Assembly: GCF_900129215.1 (NCBI RefSeq) | Contig: NZ_FQUQ01000006.1 | Location: 127,032-191,031 of the forward strand | Source: Pedobacter caeni | Lineage (GTDB): Bacteria; Bacteroidota; Bacteroidia; Sphingobacteriales; Sphingobacteriaceae | DNA length: 64,000 bases | Direction of reading: 5' to 3' | Notes under the pieces: model-generated | The model's database searches: none | What the model was told of the DNA's origin: nothing | The model's input: only the letters and a program-made list of their open reading frames with translations | Position numbers and translations under genes: made by a program | Part shown: in pieces, positions 33,782-43,267 of the stretch | Position numbering within the stretch: the stretch's first letter is position 1 | How the letters are laid out: each line of letters opens with the position of its first letter

Positions 33782-35134
33782 ATGTCCATGTCATTTATAA
33801 TTGCCTGCGAGGCTGGCAAAAGAAAGATTGCAGAAATACTGCTTAAAAACAATGAAGTCGATGTCGCTTATACCGATGAGAAAGGAAGAACAGCTTTACA
33901 TTACTCTGCCTATCAGGGATACCTGGACATCGTAAAATCGTTGATTGAAGCCGGAACAGATATCAATTACGAAGATCATAACGGGGAAACACCACTTTAC
34001 TTCGCTTGTTTACTAAAACAAAAACAGACCGCTATTTATTTGATAGATCAGGGGGCAAAAGTTGAGATCAACGACCTTCAGGGCAATAGCCTTCTTCACC
34101 TGACTGCAAAAACGGCTCAGATTGAGGTACTCAATCAATTGATACAAAAAGGACTGGAAGTGGACCTCCAGAATAACCAGGCAGAAACACCTTTACTTCT
34201 TGCTTCTGGTCTCAGGAATAAAGAAATTGTTCAAAGACTGCTGGAATTGGGTGCGGATCCGAATGCAACAGATAAAGTTGGAAACACCCCGCTGATATAT
34301 GCAGTAAACTCAAAAAACACCATAATTGTGGAGTTATTGCTGGACCATTCGGCCGAAATCAACCATGCCAATCATGGAGGAGAAACACCGTTGTTACTGG
34401 CCTGCTATCAGGGCAATAATATGCTGATCAAGCTATTGGTACAACGGGGCGCAGACATCAAAGTGTCTACCAAAAACGGACTTTCTCCGATCTGGTACGC
34501 CTGCAGCAATAACCAAAAAGAAATCGTCAGCTTATTTTTGCAGAATGGTATAGATGTGAATTTCAGCAAACCTCTTTCTGGTGTTGACGAATCCATGAAC
34601 TCTTACCTCGATTGGGTGGAAAGTGCCACAAATATTTCTCTGGACAGCAGTTTCACCTTAGATAACAGCTACAGTTATGGCGGAGAAACCTTACTTCATG
34701 TAGCCGTAAAGAAAGGTCACCTGAGCATGGTTAAGCTATTGATAGAAAATGGAGCTTCCATTAACATTGCCGATGAAAGCGGAAATACTGCACTACATTA
34801 TGCCGCAGCCAATGGTAAAAAAGACATTGTTAAATACCTGCTGGAAAACCATGCCGATCCTTCTGTAGTGAATGTTAAAGAACAGAAAGCGATAGACTAT
34901 TCCAATATCAAAGGATATAATGAAATTACAGAGGCGCTTTTAAAGTATAGCCCTAAAGATACTGCAGCGGCTCCTGTTTCAGGATCAAAACCGGAAACAT
35001 CAAACGGGACAGCTCCGGAAAATCAGATGGCCATAAAGAAACAGGCACTTCTGGACCTTAAAGAGTTACTGGATGCCGGTATTCTTAGTCAGGAAGAGTT
35101 TGACCTGGAAAAACAAAAAGTCCTTAAAGGATAA
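33782..35134 (+). CDS. Ankyrin-repeat protein with C-terminal SHOCT-like tail
   Basis: A 450-residue protein made of about ten ankyrin repeats across residues 1-400 (for example 'DEKGRTALHYSAYQGYLDIV', 'NHGGETPLLLACYQGNNMLI', 'DESGNTALHYAAANGKKDIV'). After a Pro/Ser linker, the last 35 residues ('LLDLKELLDAGILSQEEFDL', then 'EKQKVLKG') match a SHOCT domain, a short helical module found at the end of many bacterial oligomeric proteins. Ankyrin repeats bind partner proteins; the SHOCT tail may tether the protein to an assembly. A strong terminator follows. Confidence 0.9.
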   Translation: MSMSFIIACEAGKRKIAEILLKNNEVDVAYTDEKGRTALHYSAYQGYLDIVKSLIEAGTDINYEDHNGETPLYFACLLKQKQTAIYLIDQGAKVEINDLQGNSLLHLTAKTAQIEVLNQLIQKGLEVDLQNNQAETPLLLASGLRNKEIVQRLLELGADPNATDKVGNTPLIYAVNSKNTIIVELLLDHSAEINHANHGGETPLLLACYQGNNMLIKLLVQRGADIKVSTKNGLSPIWYACSNNQKEIVSLFLQNGIDVNFSKPLSGVDESMNSYLDWVESATNISLDSSFTLDNSYSYGGETLLHVAVKKGHLSMVKLLIENGASINIADESGNTALHYAAANGKKDIVKYLLENHADPSVVNVKEQKAIDYSNIKGYNEITEALLKYSPKDTAAAPVSGSKPETSNGTAPENQMAIKKQALLDLKELLDAGILSQEEFDLEKQKVLKG

Positions 35135-35137
35135 ACA

Positions 35138-35175
35138 AAAAAAAGAGGTACCGGATTGTCCGGTACCTCTTTTTT
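35138..35175. terminator. Bidirectional terminator between convergent genes
   Basis: AAAAAAGAGGTACCGG pairs with CCGGTACCTCTTTTTT around a short ATTGT-like loop. It serves the ankyrin unit and the gluconate-dehydrogenase-like gene that converges on it. Confidence 0.85.
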
Positions 35176-35191
35176 ATCATAAGCGATTGTG

Positions 35192-35818
35192 CTAAACGCC
35201 TTCCATACCGTATTGTTTCAATACGTCTGCAGGCACACCTTCCCATTTATTCGGAACATTACCCACATAACCGATGTCTTTCACTCCGATTTCGCTGGTA
35301 AAGAATCCCGAAGCAGTCAGGTTTCTCATGAGGTTAAAGAAAGCCACTCCCTGCTCCATTCCTGGTTTTGCTTTCTTAGGGTAAGCAATCTGATCAATCA
35401 TTTCAATTTTCTGAGCATATGAAGTATCCTTGAAAGGTTTTTCATAACGGTTCAGGCATTGCAGGTCAAGCCATCTCAATCCACCCCTCATTGGGGTCTG
35501 ATGTTCTGGCATATCTTTCACAATAAACTCGATAAATTCGGGCACTTTCGCATCTGTAGCGCTTCCGGACTTGTCATCTTTTGGAATGATGATGTCCGCC
35601 AGAAGGCCAATGGTAGCCATTTCATGTGCAGAAAAGAACTTCTCTGCCTTTAACTTCTTATCTCTTTCAACTTCCCACTCTTCTCTACCTGCTTCTGAAC
35701 CCGCTGCTTCTGCGGTTTCTGCTATTTTTTTATCGTCACCCGGTTTACAGGCCTCCAACAATACAGCAGTACTGATGGTGGTTAGTCCAAGGACTTTCAG
35801 TGATTCACGTCTGTTCAT
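35192..35818 (-). CDS. Gluconate 2-dehydrogenase subunit 3 family protein (Tat lipoprotein)
   Basis: A 208-residue exported subunit. The start reads 'MNRRESLKVLGLTTISTAVL', a twin-arginine signal, ending with a lipobox 'LLEAC' (Cys24). 'FFSAHEMATIGLLADIIIPK' is the family signature. It pairs with the GMC oxidoreductase encoded 21 bases upstream and presumably helps fold, export or anchor the flavoprotein. The pair is widespread in Bacteroidota and oxidises sugars or sugar derivatives; the substrate here is not known. Confidence 0.9.
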   Translation of the reverse strand: MNRRESLKVLGLTTISTAVLLEACKPGDDKKIAETAEAAGSEAGREEWEVERDKKLKAEKFFSAHEMATIGLLADIIIPKDDKSGSATDAKVPEFIEFIVKDMPEHQTPMRGGLRWLDLQCLNRYEKPFKDTSYAQKIEMIDQIAYPKKAKPGMEQGVAFFNLMRNLTASGFFTSEIGVKDIGYVGNVPNKWEGVPADVLKQYGMEGV

Positions 35819-35839
35819 AATTTCTTTGTTTTAAACAGC

Positions 35840-37576
35840 TTAAATATTTTGTTTTTTCTTTTGCTCCAGGATGTATTCGGCAGTCCTCATCGAGAGGGCA
35901 AGAATGGTCCATGTCGCATTTTTATCTCCTTGTTGTACGAAAGGTGCAGCATCTACCACGAACAGGTTTTTACATTCATGTGCCTGACACCATTTATTTA
36001 AGGCTGATTTTTTAGGGTCATCGCCCATTCTGATGGTACCTACCTCATGGATAATTTTACCTGGTGCTTCCAATCCATAATTGGTATCCGCTCCCGGAAT
36101 ATCTGAAGTGATGATTGCCCCCATCGCATGCATCATCGACTGGAAGGTCTCCTGCATGTGTTTGGCTTGTTTGATCTCTTCATCCGCCCATTTATAGTTA
36201 AACCTCAATACCGGAATACCATATTTATCGACCACTTTAGGATCTATTTCGCAATAATTAGTTTCTCTGGCGATGGCTGTTCCTCTACCTGCCATACCTA
36301 CTGATGTACCGTAGAAACGTCTGTAATCATCTTTTAAAGATGCACCATAACCTCCGGCCTCTTTCATTTTTCCATCTCTTCCGGGAACCATTCCATTCAG
36401 TTTGGCAGTACCACCACCAAATCCATAGGCCGGCATTCCCATTCCACCCCAGTATTCAATATGATAACCTCTTGGGAAATCCAGTTTTTTATTGTCCAGC
36501 CACCATGGCGAATAGATATGGACACTGCCCACACCATCTTCGTTATAACGCTTACGGTCCATTAGCTGTGGCAGGAAGCCACCCAGACTTGCTCCGGTTG
36601 AATCGTGTAAATATTTACCAACGATACCACTTCCATTTGCCAGTCCACCAGGATGGGCAACAGATTTGGAGTTCAACAGAATCCTTGCAGATTCACAGGC
36701 ACTGGCACCAAGGATCACCGTTTTGGCATTTACCTGGTATTCCATTCCATCTTTTTTGTTGATATAAGATACTCCGGTAGCCAATCCGTTTTTATCGGTT
36801 AACACCTCTCTTACCATCGCATTGGTAATTACGGTTAAGTTCCCCGTTTTTACTGCCGGGATCACCAGGCAGGAAGAAGAAGAAAAATCTCCATAAACTT
36901 TACAGCTACGCCCGCATTGTCCACAATAAAAACAAGGAGCACGGTCTTTATTTCCCGGTAAAGCTTCGGTAAGTACAGAGCCCCTGCCAGGGATTACTTT
37001 CACTCCGGTCTTCAGTCCGGCTTTCTTAATGAACAGTTCATTGAGCCTTGGTTTTGGCGGCGGAAGAAAAATTCCATCGGGTTCATTTTCGATTCCTTCT
37101 ACCGTTCCATAAACTCCAATAAGACGGTCTACCTTGTCATAAAAAGGTTTTAGCTCATCATACGTAATAGGCCAGTCGTCGGTTAGTCCATCCTTACATT
37201 TAAAATCCAAAGGACCCATTCTTAAAGAAATTCTTCCCCAGTGATTGGTTCTTCCACCTAACATTCTAGACCTGAACCAGGCAAATTCTGTTCCTGATTT
37301 CTGGGTATAAGGTTCGCCATCTAACTTCCAACCTCCATAAGAAGCATCAAAATCTCCAAAGGGTCTTGTGGTTGATGCACCGCGTCGGGGAGATTCCCAT
37401 GGCCATTTTAACTGTTGTGCGTCGATACGTGGGTCGAAATAAGCACCAGCTTCCAGCATCAGCACTTTTTGCCCGGCATTGGCCAATACATACCCGGCCA
37501 TACCTCCGCCTGCTCCGGACCCTACGATAACTACATCATAGACGGCAGACGATTTCTTGATTTGAAATTCACTCAT
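35840..37576 (-). CDS. GMC family oxidoreductase (large subunit)
   Basis: A 578-residue flavoprotein. The N-terminal FAD dinucleotide fold is seen at about 14-45 ('VVIVGSGAGGGMAGYVLANA' then 'GQKVLMLEAGAY'). 'LGGRTNHWGRISLRMGPLDF' is the GMC active-site loop with the Arg/Asn-His pair. A Cys cluster 'CFYCGQCGRSCKVYG' around residues 215-230 is typical of the branch with a companion subunit. 'HEVGTIRMGDD' near residue 520 contains the catalytic His region, and 'NATWTILALSMRTAEYI' lies at the end. No own signal peptide is seen, so export piggybacks on the Tat subunit. It forms an operon with the subunit 3 gene. Confidence 0.92.
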   Translation of the reverse strand: MSEFQIKKSSAVYDVVIVGSGAGGGMAGYVLANAGQKVLMLEAGAYFDPRIDAQQLKWPWESPRRGASTTRPFGDFDASYGGWKLDGEPYTQKSGTEFAWFRSRMLGGRTNHWGRISLRMGPLDFKCKDGLTDDWPITYDELKPFYDKVDRLIGVYGTVEGIENEPDGIFLPPPKPRLNELFIKKAGLKTGVKVIPGRGSVLTEALPGNKDRAPCFYCGQCGRSCKVYGDFSSSSCLVIPAVKTGNLTVITNAMVREVLTDKNGLATGVSYINKKDGMEYQVNAKTVILGASACESARILLNSKSVAHPGGLANGSGIVGKYLHDSTGASLGGFLPQLMDRKRYNEDGVGSVHIYSPWWLDNKKLDFPRGYHIEYWGGMGMPAYGFGGGTAKLNGMVPGRDGKMKEAGGYGASLKDDYRRFYGTSVGMAGRGTAIARETNYCEIDPKVVDKYGIPVLRFNYKWADEEIKQAKHMQETFQSMMHAMGAIITSDIPGADTNYGLEAPGKIIHEVGTIRMGDDPKKSALNKWCQAHECKNLFVVDAAPFVQQGDKNATWTILALSMRTAEYILEQKKKQNI

Positions 37577-37878
37577 ATATTTGGTTGAATGGTTGATGAT
37601 CTAATATTAATAAAAATATTACTAAATATGCAAATAGCTAAATCAAGAATGATTCTTAATAAGCAGTAATGCATTTATGTAAACAAAAAAATACAGACTT
37701 ACCCCCTATTACCTCATACTATATATAGTACCCATGAACTGGTCAAAACGGCTATTCTTAATTGCTTTGGCAGGAATTTGAGCCTGACTATTTATTTAAC
37801 AAAGGGATTTATTCTATTTTAAAACATTTAGGTTTCTGATTTGTAACTATAACACAGTTAAACAACAAACCTAAGACC
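37577..37878. other. Divergent intergenic region
   Basis: About 300 A/T-rich bases between the GMC oxidoreductase and DUF4142 genes. It must contain both promoters. I see no clear TAnnTTTG box, hairpin or repeat. Confidence 0.35.
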
Positions 37879-38451
37879 ATGAAAACGAAACACTTAATTG
37901 CGTCTTTATCATTAGTTTCGCTTGCTTTCTCTGCATGTCGGAACACAGACAAAATCAATGAATCTACCACAGACTCCAGTATCGAACAAACCATGACCGA
38001 TACCACTGCTGTAAACAGGGGTGCGGATGCTGATGACTTTATGAAAACCGCAGCCCTTGCCGGGATCATGGAGATCGAATTGGGAAAGATTGCGCAGCAA
38101 AATGCAGCCAACCCTAAGATTAAAAAATTCGCCGGGCAAATGGTGAATGACCATACCAGGATTGCCAATGATTTGAAGGTGCTTGCCGATAGTAAAAAGG
38201 TCAGTTTACCAGGCTCCCTTCCTGCTGCCGACAGTAAACATGTGGAAGAAATGAAAAAAATGACCGGAGCGGCCTTCGATAAACACTATATGGATATGAT
38301 GGTGAAAGATCATATAAAAGCATTGGATCTTTTTAAATCAGCTGCCGTTTCAGGGGATGTCAAAATAAGGAATTTTGCTTCAAAAACTTTACGTACGCTG
38401 GAACGTCATTTTAAAAGGGCCGGGGAAATCAATGCCGGAGTCAGTTATTAG
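37879..38451 (+). CDS. DUF4142 family lipoprotein
   Basis: A 190-residue protein with a lipoprotein signal ('SLVSLAFSAC', Cys20) and a Thr/Ser-rich linker. Residues about 52-188 are a DUF4142 four-helix ferritin-like bundle ('FMKTAALAGIMEIELGKIAQ', 'FAGQMVNDHTRIANDLKVLA', 'YMDMMVKDHIKALDLFKSAA'). Such proteins are often stress-induced; no enzymatic role is established. Its last 11 bases overlap the stop end of the convergent L,D-transpeptidase gene. Confidence 0.9.
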   Translation: MKTKHLIASLSLVSLAFSACRNTDKINESTTDSSIEQTMTDTTAVNRGADADDFMKTAALAGIMEIELGKIAQQNAANPKIKKFAGQMVNDHTRIANDLKVLADSKKVSLPGSLPAADSKHVEEMKKMTGAAFDKHYMDMMVKDHIKALDLFKSAAVSGDVKIRNFASKTLRTLERHFKRAGEINAGVSY

Positions 38452-39991
38452 CGGAGCTTAGATCGTTCAAAGGAAGCAGGTGATGGTTTTTCATATAACT
38501 ATATAATACAAGGTCCAGGCCATAGATGTCTTTCCTTAGCGCCAGGTTACCTTTAGCATCTGCCCAGGCGGTGATGTAATTTAAGTAAACCGGTATTTTT
38601 ACCGGTAAAGAAATGTTTTTTGCCCTTGGATACGCATTTTGCATCGCCGATTTGATCTGATCATAGGTTTTCCCCTTTCCAAATAACGCAAGCGCAAGCT
38701 CCAATGGTTTTTCTACGCGGACACAACCATGGCTAATTGCACGGTTTACTTTTTTAAATGCGCTTTTAACCGGAGTGTCGTGCAGATAAACACTGCTGTT
38801 ATTGTTGAAAAGAAATTTAATCTTTCCTAAAGAATTCTGGTCTCCGGGTCGTTGTTTAAATGAATACTGCCCAACATTCTCCCAATCTACTTCCCCGGCC
38901 GAAATCCGCTTACCATCTTTATAAACATCCATATCGTTCTCTGCTAAATAGTCTGGATTTGAAGCCACATATTTAGAAATCTCTGCCCTGGCAATGCTTG
39001 CAGGAATATGCCAGATCGGGTTTACCTGCACGCTATAAATCATGCTGTTTAACTGTGGGGTCTCCTTTGCGATGGGCTGGTCGCGCACCAAACCGGTATC
39101 CGGGTCCTTACTAAGCAGATTCATCCCATCTTTATTCCGCCCCTCACCAACACAGACTTTCATCTGTAATATGGCTTTCCCCTGGTCAATCACCTCCAGA
39201 CTAAAATCAGGAATGTTCACCGAAACATACTTTACTGCAGCAACCTTATTCTTCCACCTCAATCGCTCCAGATTCACCTTTATCACAAGATCAGCTTCTT
39301 CCCTCGGGATGGCCTTAGTACCGAACCCTAACTTCAACGCTTTCTGTAAAGCAAGGTATTGTGAAGATTTAGGCTGGATGCTATCCAGATAATTTTTTAG
39401 ATCAGCAACCGCAAATACTTTGCCGGCCAGACTGCTATCTGGACTTAGGGTAGAAATGAAATAATTAGTGTATATACTATCTGGTCTGACCAGACCGTAC
39501 TGCATGGTACGGCTGTATTTAATTAATGAAACGGCCAGAAGCACTTCCAGTTTTACTTTCTGCTGGTATGCATCCATGGTCTTTTCCTCTTTTGTTTCTC
39601 CCAATTTGCTCCATAAGTCCCGGATTTCAGTACGATAAAAGAGCTCAGGATTCAGACCATGAAGCTCCACACTGTCCAGATATCCCATCAAAAGCTCCAA
39701 ATCCTTACCCGGAAGATAACGGTTTAAAAGAATCAACTCATAGTCCTGGTTTTTATAAAAACGTCTCAGCCAGTCTACATCCCCGGTTGTCTCTTTTTCA
39801 AGTGACAGTACCTGCTTAAAAGCAGCACTGACGAGGCTCTCTTTAAGCCTGGTAATTTTCAGCACCTTCGCTTCAGCCAGCCCGGGAGCTTTCCCCAGCA
39901 TATAGCCTGGCTCTTTTGAAGTAACCGTTGCTTTTTTCAGGGTACAGGCAGCCAACAACACCAACCATAATGAAATGATCAACATTTTCAT
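38441..39991 (-). CDS. L,D-transpeptidase (YkuD domain, YcbB-like) lipoprotein
   Basis: A 516-residue protein from the ATG at 39991, which gives a lipoprotein signal (lipobox 'LLAAC', Cys16); 21 more codons are open upstream without a better start. A scaffold region fills residues about 60-250 ('LMGYLDSVELHGLNPELFYR'). The YkuD catalytic domain is at about 255-445, with the signature HGCVR at 421-425 and catalytic Cys423. It forms meso-Dap to meso-Dap crosslinks in periplasmic peptidoglycan or attaches other partners to it. The length and layout are like YcbB/LdtD. Confidence 0.93.
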   Translation of the reverse strand: MKMLIISLWLVLLAACTLKKATVTSKEPGYMLGKAPGLAEAKVLKITRLKESLVSAAFKQVLSLEKETTGDVDWLRRFYKNQDYELILLNRYLPGKDLELLMGYLDSVELHGLNPELFYRTEIRDLWSKLGETKEEKTMDAYQQKVKLEVLLAVSLIKYSRTMQYGLVRPDSIYTNYFISTLSPDSSLAGKVFAVADLKNYLDSIQPKSSQYLALQKALKLGFGTKAIPREEADLVIKVNLERLRWKNKVAAVKYVSVNIPDFSLEVIDQGKAILQMKVCVGEGRNKDGMNLLSKDPDTGLVRDQPIAKETPQLNSMIYSVQVNPIWHIPASIARAEISKYVASNPDYLAENDMDVYKDGKRISAGEVDWENVGQYSFKQRPGDQNSLGKIKFLFNNNSSVYLHDTPVKSAFKKVNRAISHGCVRVEKPLELALALFGKGKTYDQIKSAMQNAYPRAKNISLPVKIPVYLNYITAWADAKGNLALRKDIYGLDLVLYSYMKNHHLLPLNDLSSANN

Positions 39992-40196
39992 AAACCAACC
40001 ACAACCAACTGCCTTTAACATAACGGGATAACTAGGTTGACCCCCATACAACACCTGACGATTTCTATTGTTTCATATTCCCCTCAAAAAATAAAAATAA
40101 GTGCCTGATAAAAAAACACTTAGAAATCTAAGATTGTTAAAACAGCAGAAACTTTCGGGTGTTATATAGGTGTATGAAAATTTATAATCAATGATC

Positions 40197-41045
40197 ATGA
40201 AAACCATACTAGTGGCAACGGATTTTTCAGAGACAGCAAGCCATGCCGCCTATTACGCGGTCTCTATGGCGATGCAGATTGGAATTCCAAGAATCATTCT
40301 ATATCATTCCTATGATATTCCATACACCAGCTCAGATCTTCCTCTTCCTGAACCAGACAATATCCAGCAATTACACGAGAAGAGTGTAGAGTTTCTGGAA
40401 TACCTGAAAAATGATTTACTAACCGTCAGCAGCCGGCAAATCAGGATAGAAGCCCATACCAATGAGTATCCGCTGGTACTGGCCATCGAAACTTTTATTG
40501 AAAAAGAGGACATTGAACTGGTGGTTATGGGGACTACCGGCAAGAGCCGAATTGAAAAGATACTGGTAGGCAGCAACTGTTTATCCCTCGCAAAGGAATG
40601 CACAGTTCCACTCCTGTTGGTCCCATTTGAAGCCCCTGTAGAGCGCATCAAACGTGTAGCACTGGCTACAGATTTAAAAGAAGTTGCTGAAATCAGCCCG
40701 GTTATGGCCATCAAAAACTTTGTCCATACCTTACAGGCTAAATTGTTTATCCTCAATGTGGAGCACAATGAAAGCGACCATTACAGTCCCGACATCATTG
40801 CACAACAAACAGCATTACATAAATTATGGGACAGTGAAAATCCAGAGTATCATTTTACCGATCACAAAGATTGTGCGGCAGGCATCATGGATTTTGTGGA
40901 GGAAAAGGACATCCAACTTGTCATCGCCATTCCTAAAAAATACAGCTTTTTTCAAAGTTTGTTCCACAGAAGCATCACCGAAAAACTTGCTTATCATAGC
41001 CATATCCCGCTCTTGTTCATCAGAAAAACTGAGCTCATCGATTAA
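40197..41045 (+). CDS. Universal stress protein (tandem UspA domains)
   Basis: A 282-residue cytoplasmic protein with two UspA folds. The first is at about 1-145 ('MKTILVATDFSETASHAAYY', 'ELVVMGTTGKSRIEKILVGS', the G-x2-G-x9-G ATP-binding motif, here TGKSRIEKILVGSN). The second is at about 150-280 and lacks a clear ATP motif. An in-frame ATG lies six bases upstream (40191). It converges with the cfa gene with two bases between the stops. Confidence 0.92.
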   Translation: MKTILVATDFSETASHAAYYAVSMAMQIGIPRIILYHSYDIPYTSSDLPLPEPDNIQQLHEKSVEFLEYLKNDLLTVSSRQIRIEAHTNEYPLVLAIETFIEKEDIELVVMGTTGKSRIEKILVGSNCLSLAKECTVPLLLVPFEAPVERIKRVALATDLKEVAEISPVMAIKNFVHTLQAKLFILNVEHNESDHYSPDIIAQQTALHKLWDSENPEYHFTDHKDCAAGIMDFVEEKDIQLVIAIPKKYSFFQSLFHRSITEKLAYHSHIPLLFIRKTELID

Positions 41046-41047
41046 TT

Positions 41048-42163
41048 CTACCTTTCTCCGAAATACAGCTCCGGATAATCCGGATGGGTATAAACGATTT
41101 GCCACAGGTTATTTTTATGCGCCCGGAAGGAGGCTGCACTAATACATAGATAATACTCCCACATTTTGTAGAACTGCGCATCATAATCATGTTTCAGCTG
41201 GTCCCAGGAAGCCCTGAATCTTTTGAGCCATTCCATCAGCGTAAGGTCATAGTAAAGGCCGAAGTTATGCCAGTCCTGTAAAGCAAAATAAGGTTCAGCA
41301 GCTTTACCAAGTTGCGTCGGAGCAGGCATCATTCCATTAGGAAAAATATAGCGGTTGATCCATGGATCGGTATGGATACCGCTCTCGTTATTGCCAATAC
41401 AATGAAGTAAAAATATCCCTTCCTTTTTCAGGCATCGTTTTACAACCTTCATAAAAACATCATAGTTTTTATAACCTACATGTTCAAACATCCCAATAGA
41501 CACAATCCGGTCGTAATTTCCTTTCAGGAAGCGATAATCTTCCAATATGATCTTTACAGGAAGGCCAGCACAACGTTCTTTGGCCAATGTTGCCTGCTCA
41601 GAAGATATCGTTACTCCGGTTACCTTTACCTGATACCTTTCCGCAGCAAACTGAGCAAACCCACCCCATCCGCATCCAATATCCAACACTTCCATTCCCG
41701 GACTGAGCTTTAGTTTTCGGCAGATCAGGTCGAGTTTGTCCTCCTGTGCTTCTTCCAGTGTGTTTGCTTTTTTCCAGTAGGCACAGGAATACATCATGGT
41801 CTTATCCAGCATCTTTTCAAACAATTCATTTCCGATGTTATAATGTTTTTTGGCTACTTCCACAGCTTTGGTAATGGATTGAAGGTTAAAGATTCTCGCT
41901 TTGAGGCTTTGCCATTGCCAATAGGGCTTAATCCGTTTCTCCAGGTTGGCACTGAGCAAACGGTACAAAAAAACGTCCAGTGCTTTACATTCCCACCATC
42001 CATTCATATAAGACTCTCCAAGCCCCAGGGAGCCATAACGCAAAACATGGCGATAGAACCGTTCGTCATATACATGAATATCAAAATCATCAATGCCATT
42101 CAGGTGTATCCCTGCCGGCGAGATTAACGCTTCAATAGTTGATTGATATCTGTTCATATGCAA
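41048..42163 (-). CDS. cfa: Cyclopropane-fatty-acyl-phospholipid synthase
   Basis: A 371-residue SAM-dependent methyltransferase (typical family length 380). The SAM-binding motif is 'EVLDIGCGWGGFAQFAAERY' at about 158-177, preceded by 'TMMYSCAYW' at about 122-130 with the conserved Cys, and 'MFEHVGYKNYDVFMKVVKRC' later. It converts unsaturated acyl chains of membrane lipids into cyclopropanes in stationary or stressed cells. The neighbouring stress protein and L,D-transpeptidase fit an envelope stress theme. Start chosen at 42163; Met3 is an alternative. Confidence 0.93.
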   Translation of the reverse strand: MHMNRYQSTIEALISPAGIHLNGIDDFDIHVYDERFYRHVLRYGSLGLGESYMNGWWECKALDVFLYRLLSANLEKRIKPYWQWQSLKARIFNLQSITKAVEVAKKHYNIGNELFEKMLDKTMMYSCAYWKKANTLEEAQEDKLDLICRKLKLSPGMEVLDIGCGWGGFAQFAAERYQVKVTGVTISSEQATLAKERCAGLPVKIILEDYRFLKGNYDRIVSIGMFEHVGYKNYDVFMKVVKRCLKKEGIFLLHCIGNNESGIHTDPWINRYIFPNGMMPAPTQLGKAAEPYFALQDWHNFGLYYDLTLMEWLKRFRASWDQLKHDYDAQFYKMWEYYLCISAASFRAHKNNLWQIVYTHPDYPELYFGER

Positions 42164-42275
42164 TAAAAATCTTACATTACTAAAACAATCAATTTAGCCA
42201 TCTGGTTTGTTTTTTGATTGAACAATCAACAATACATCCATTTTGAATTGTTGATAAAAAACAGTAAATTATATC

Positions 42276-42917
42276 ATGAAAAAGTCAATGTCTACCGGCA
42301 TAATAGGAATGGTTTTTCTATTTACCATTTTATTAACTTCCTGCAGTCCGAGAACAAGTATTGTTTCCTCCTGGACCAAACCAGAGCAGCCATCTGTACA
42401 ATCTCAGAAAGTATTGGTCATTGGGTTGATGGGCTCGAAAGACAGACCCCTGCAGGAAGAAGTTGAAAATTCAATGGTAAAGGCACTGAACGCACATGGG
42501 ATCAATGCAGGTTCTGCCTATGCAGAATATGGACCTAAAGCATTTGAGGGATTAAATGAAAAGGATGCACTAAAAAAAATACAGGATAAAGGATATGACG
42601 GAACCTTTACCATCGCTTTACTGGACAGAAGAAAGGAAAGACGATACACTCCTCCTTCTATAGGTTTTGCACCTTATCCATATTACGGATTCTGGGGATA
42701 TTACAGACATATGTACGGAAGGATTTATGAGCCTGGATATTACACCCTGAGCACCAACTTCATACTGGAAGCCAATTTTTATGGCCTCGGTGCTGATCAG
42801 CTTCTTTATTCTGCACAGACAAAAACTTCGGCTCCGGATAGTCCGCAAATTCTGGCAACAGAATTCACCAATGTCCTCATTCAGGACATGCTCAGCAAAG
42901 GTCTTTTAAAAAAATAA
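42276..42917 (+). CDS. Lipoprotein of unknown function
   Basis: A 213-residue protein with lipobox 'LLTSC' (Cys23). Residues about 40-115 have alternating strands and helices ('KVLVIGLMGSKDRPLQEEVE', 'DALKKIQDKGYDGTFTIALL'), as in small lipoproteins that bind envelope partners. A Tyr/Gly/Pro-rich segment follows at about 125-155 ('PYPYYGFWGYYRHMYG'). I do not know the family. It is followed by a 350-base stretch without genes. Confidence 0.6.
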   Translation: MKKSMSTGIIGMVFLFTILLTSCSPRTSIVSSWTKPEQPSVQSQKVLVIGLMGSKDRPLQEEVENSMVKALNAHGINAGSAYAEYGPKAFEGLNEKDALKKIQDKGYDGTFTIALLDRRKERRYTPPSIGFAPYPYYGFWGYYRHMYGRIYEPGYYTLSTNFILEANFYGLGADQLLYSAQTKTSAPDSPQILATEFTNVLIQDMLSKGLLKK

Positions 42918-43267
42918 CAGGATCAGACCCGCGTTTTATGGGATAGGGTCATTAATTTCAGATTTAATACAATTTAAGTCCAGTCATTGTTGAAGATGGG
43001 AGGATGTCAACTTCGGAATGTGTTCCCGAATGGGCCGTATTGAGTCCTGAATTTAGTGATTCCTGATTGGATATTGATTGGAGGTTGCCAGGTCCTTGTC
43101 AGGTCAAATAGCCCTTTGAAAGCTGAAATAAGCTATCCCTAAATTCATAGATCATTCCCCTCAATAGCGAACTCTTCAGGGCATATACTACTACTTTTCC
43201 GAAAGCAATTGTTTCTCAATTAATAATTTATTTCTATATTGTAGTATTATAAATTAATCTATTAATC
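42918..43267. other. Intergenic region, no gene seen
   Basis: About 350 bases with no ORF, hairpin or repeat that I can support. It must contain the promoter of the DUF6266 gene; the last 40 bases are very A/T-rich. Confidence 0.35.

Noticed and set aside
34982..35134. Reading the SHOCT-like tail of the ankyrin protein as a separate gene
   Set aside because: The frame is continuous with the repeats through a Pro/Ser linker and no start or ribosome site precedes it.
42918..43267. A small RNA or riboswitch in the 350-base gap
   Set aside because: No stable hairpin or conserved-looking stem was found by eye; kept as empty.
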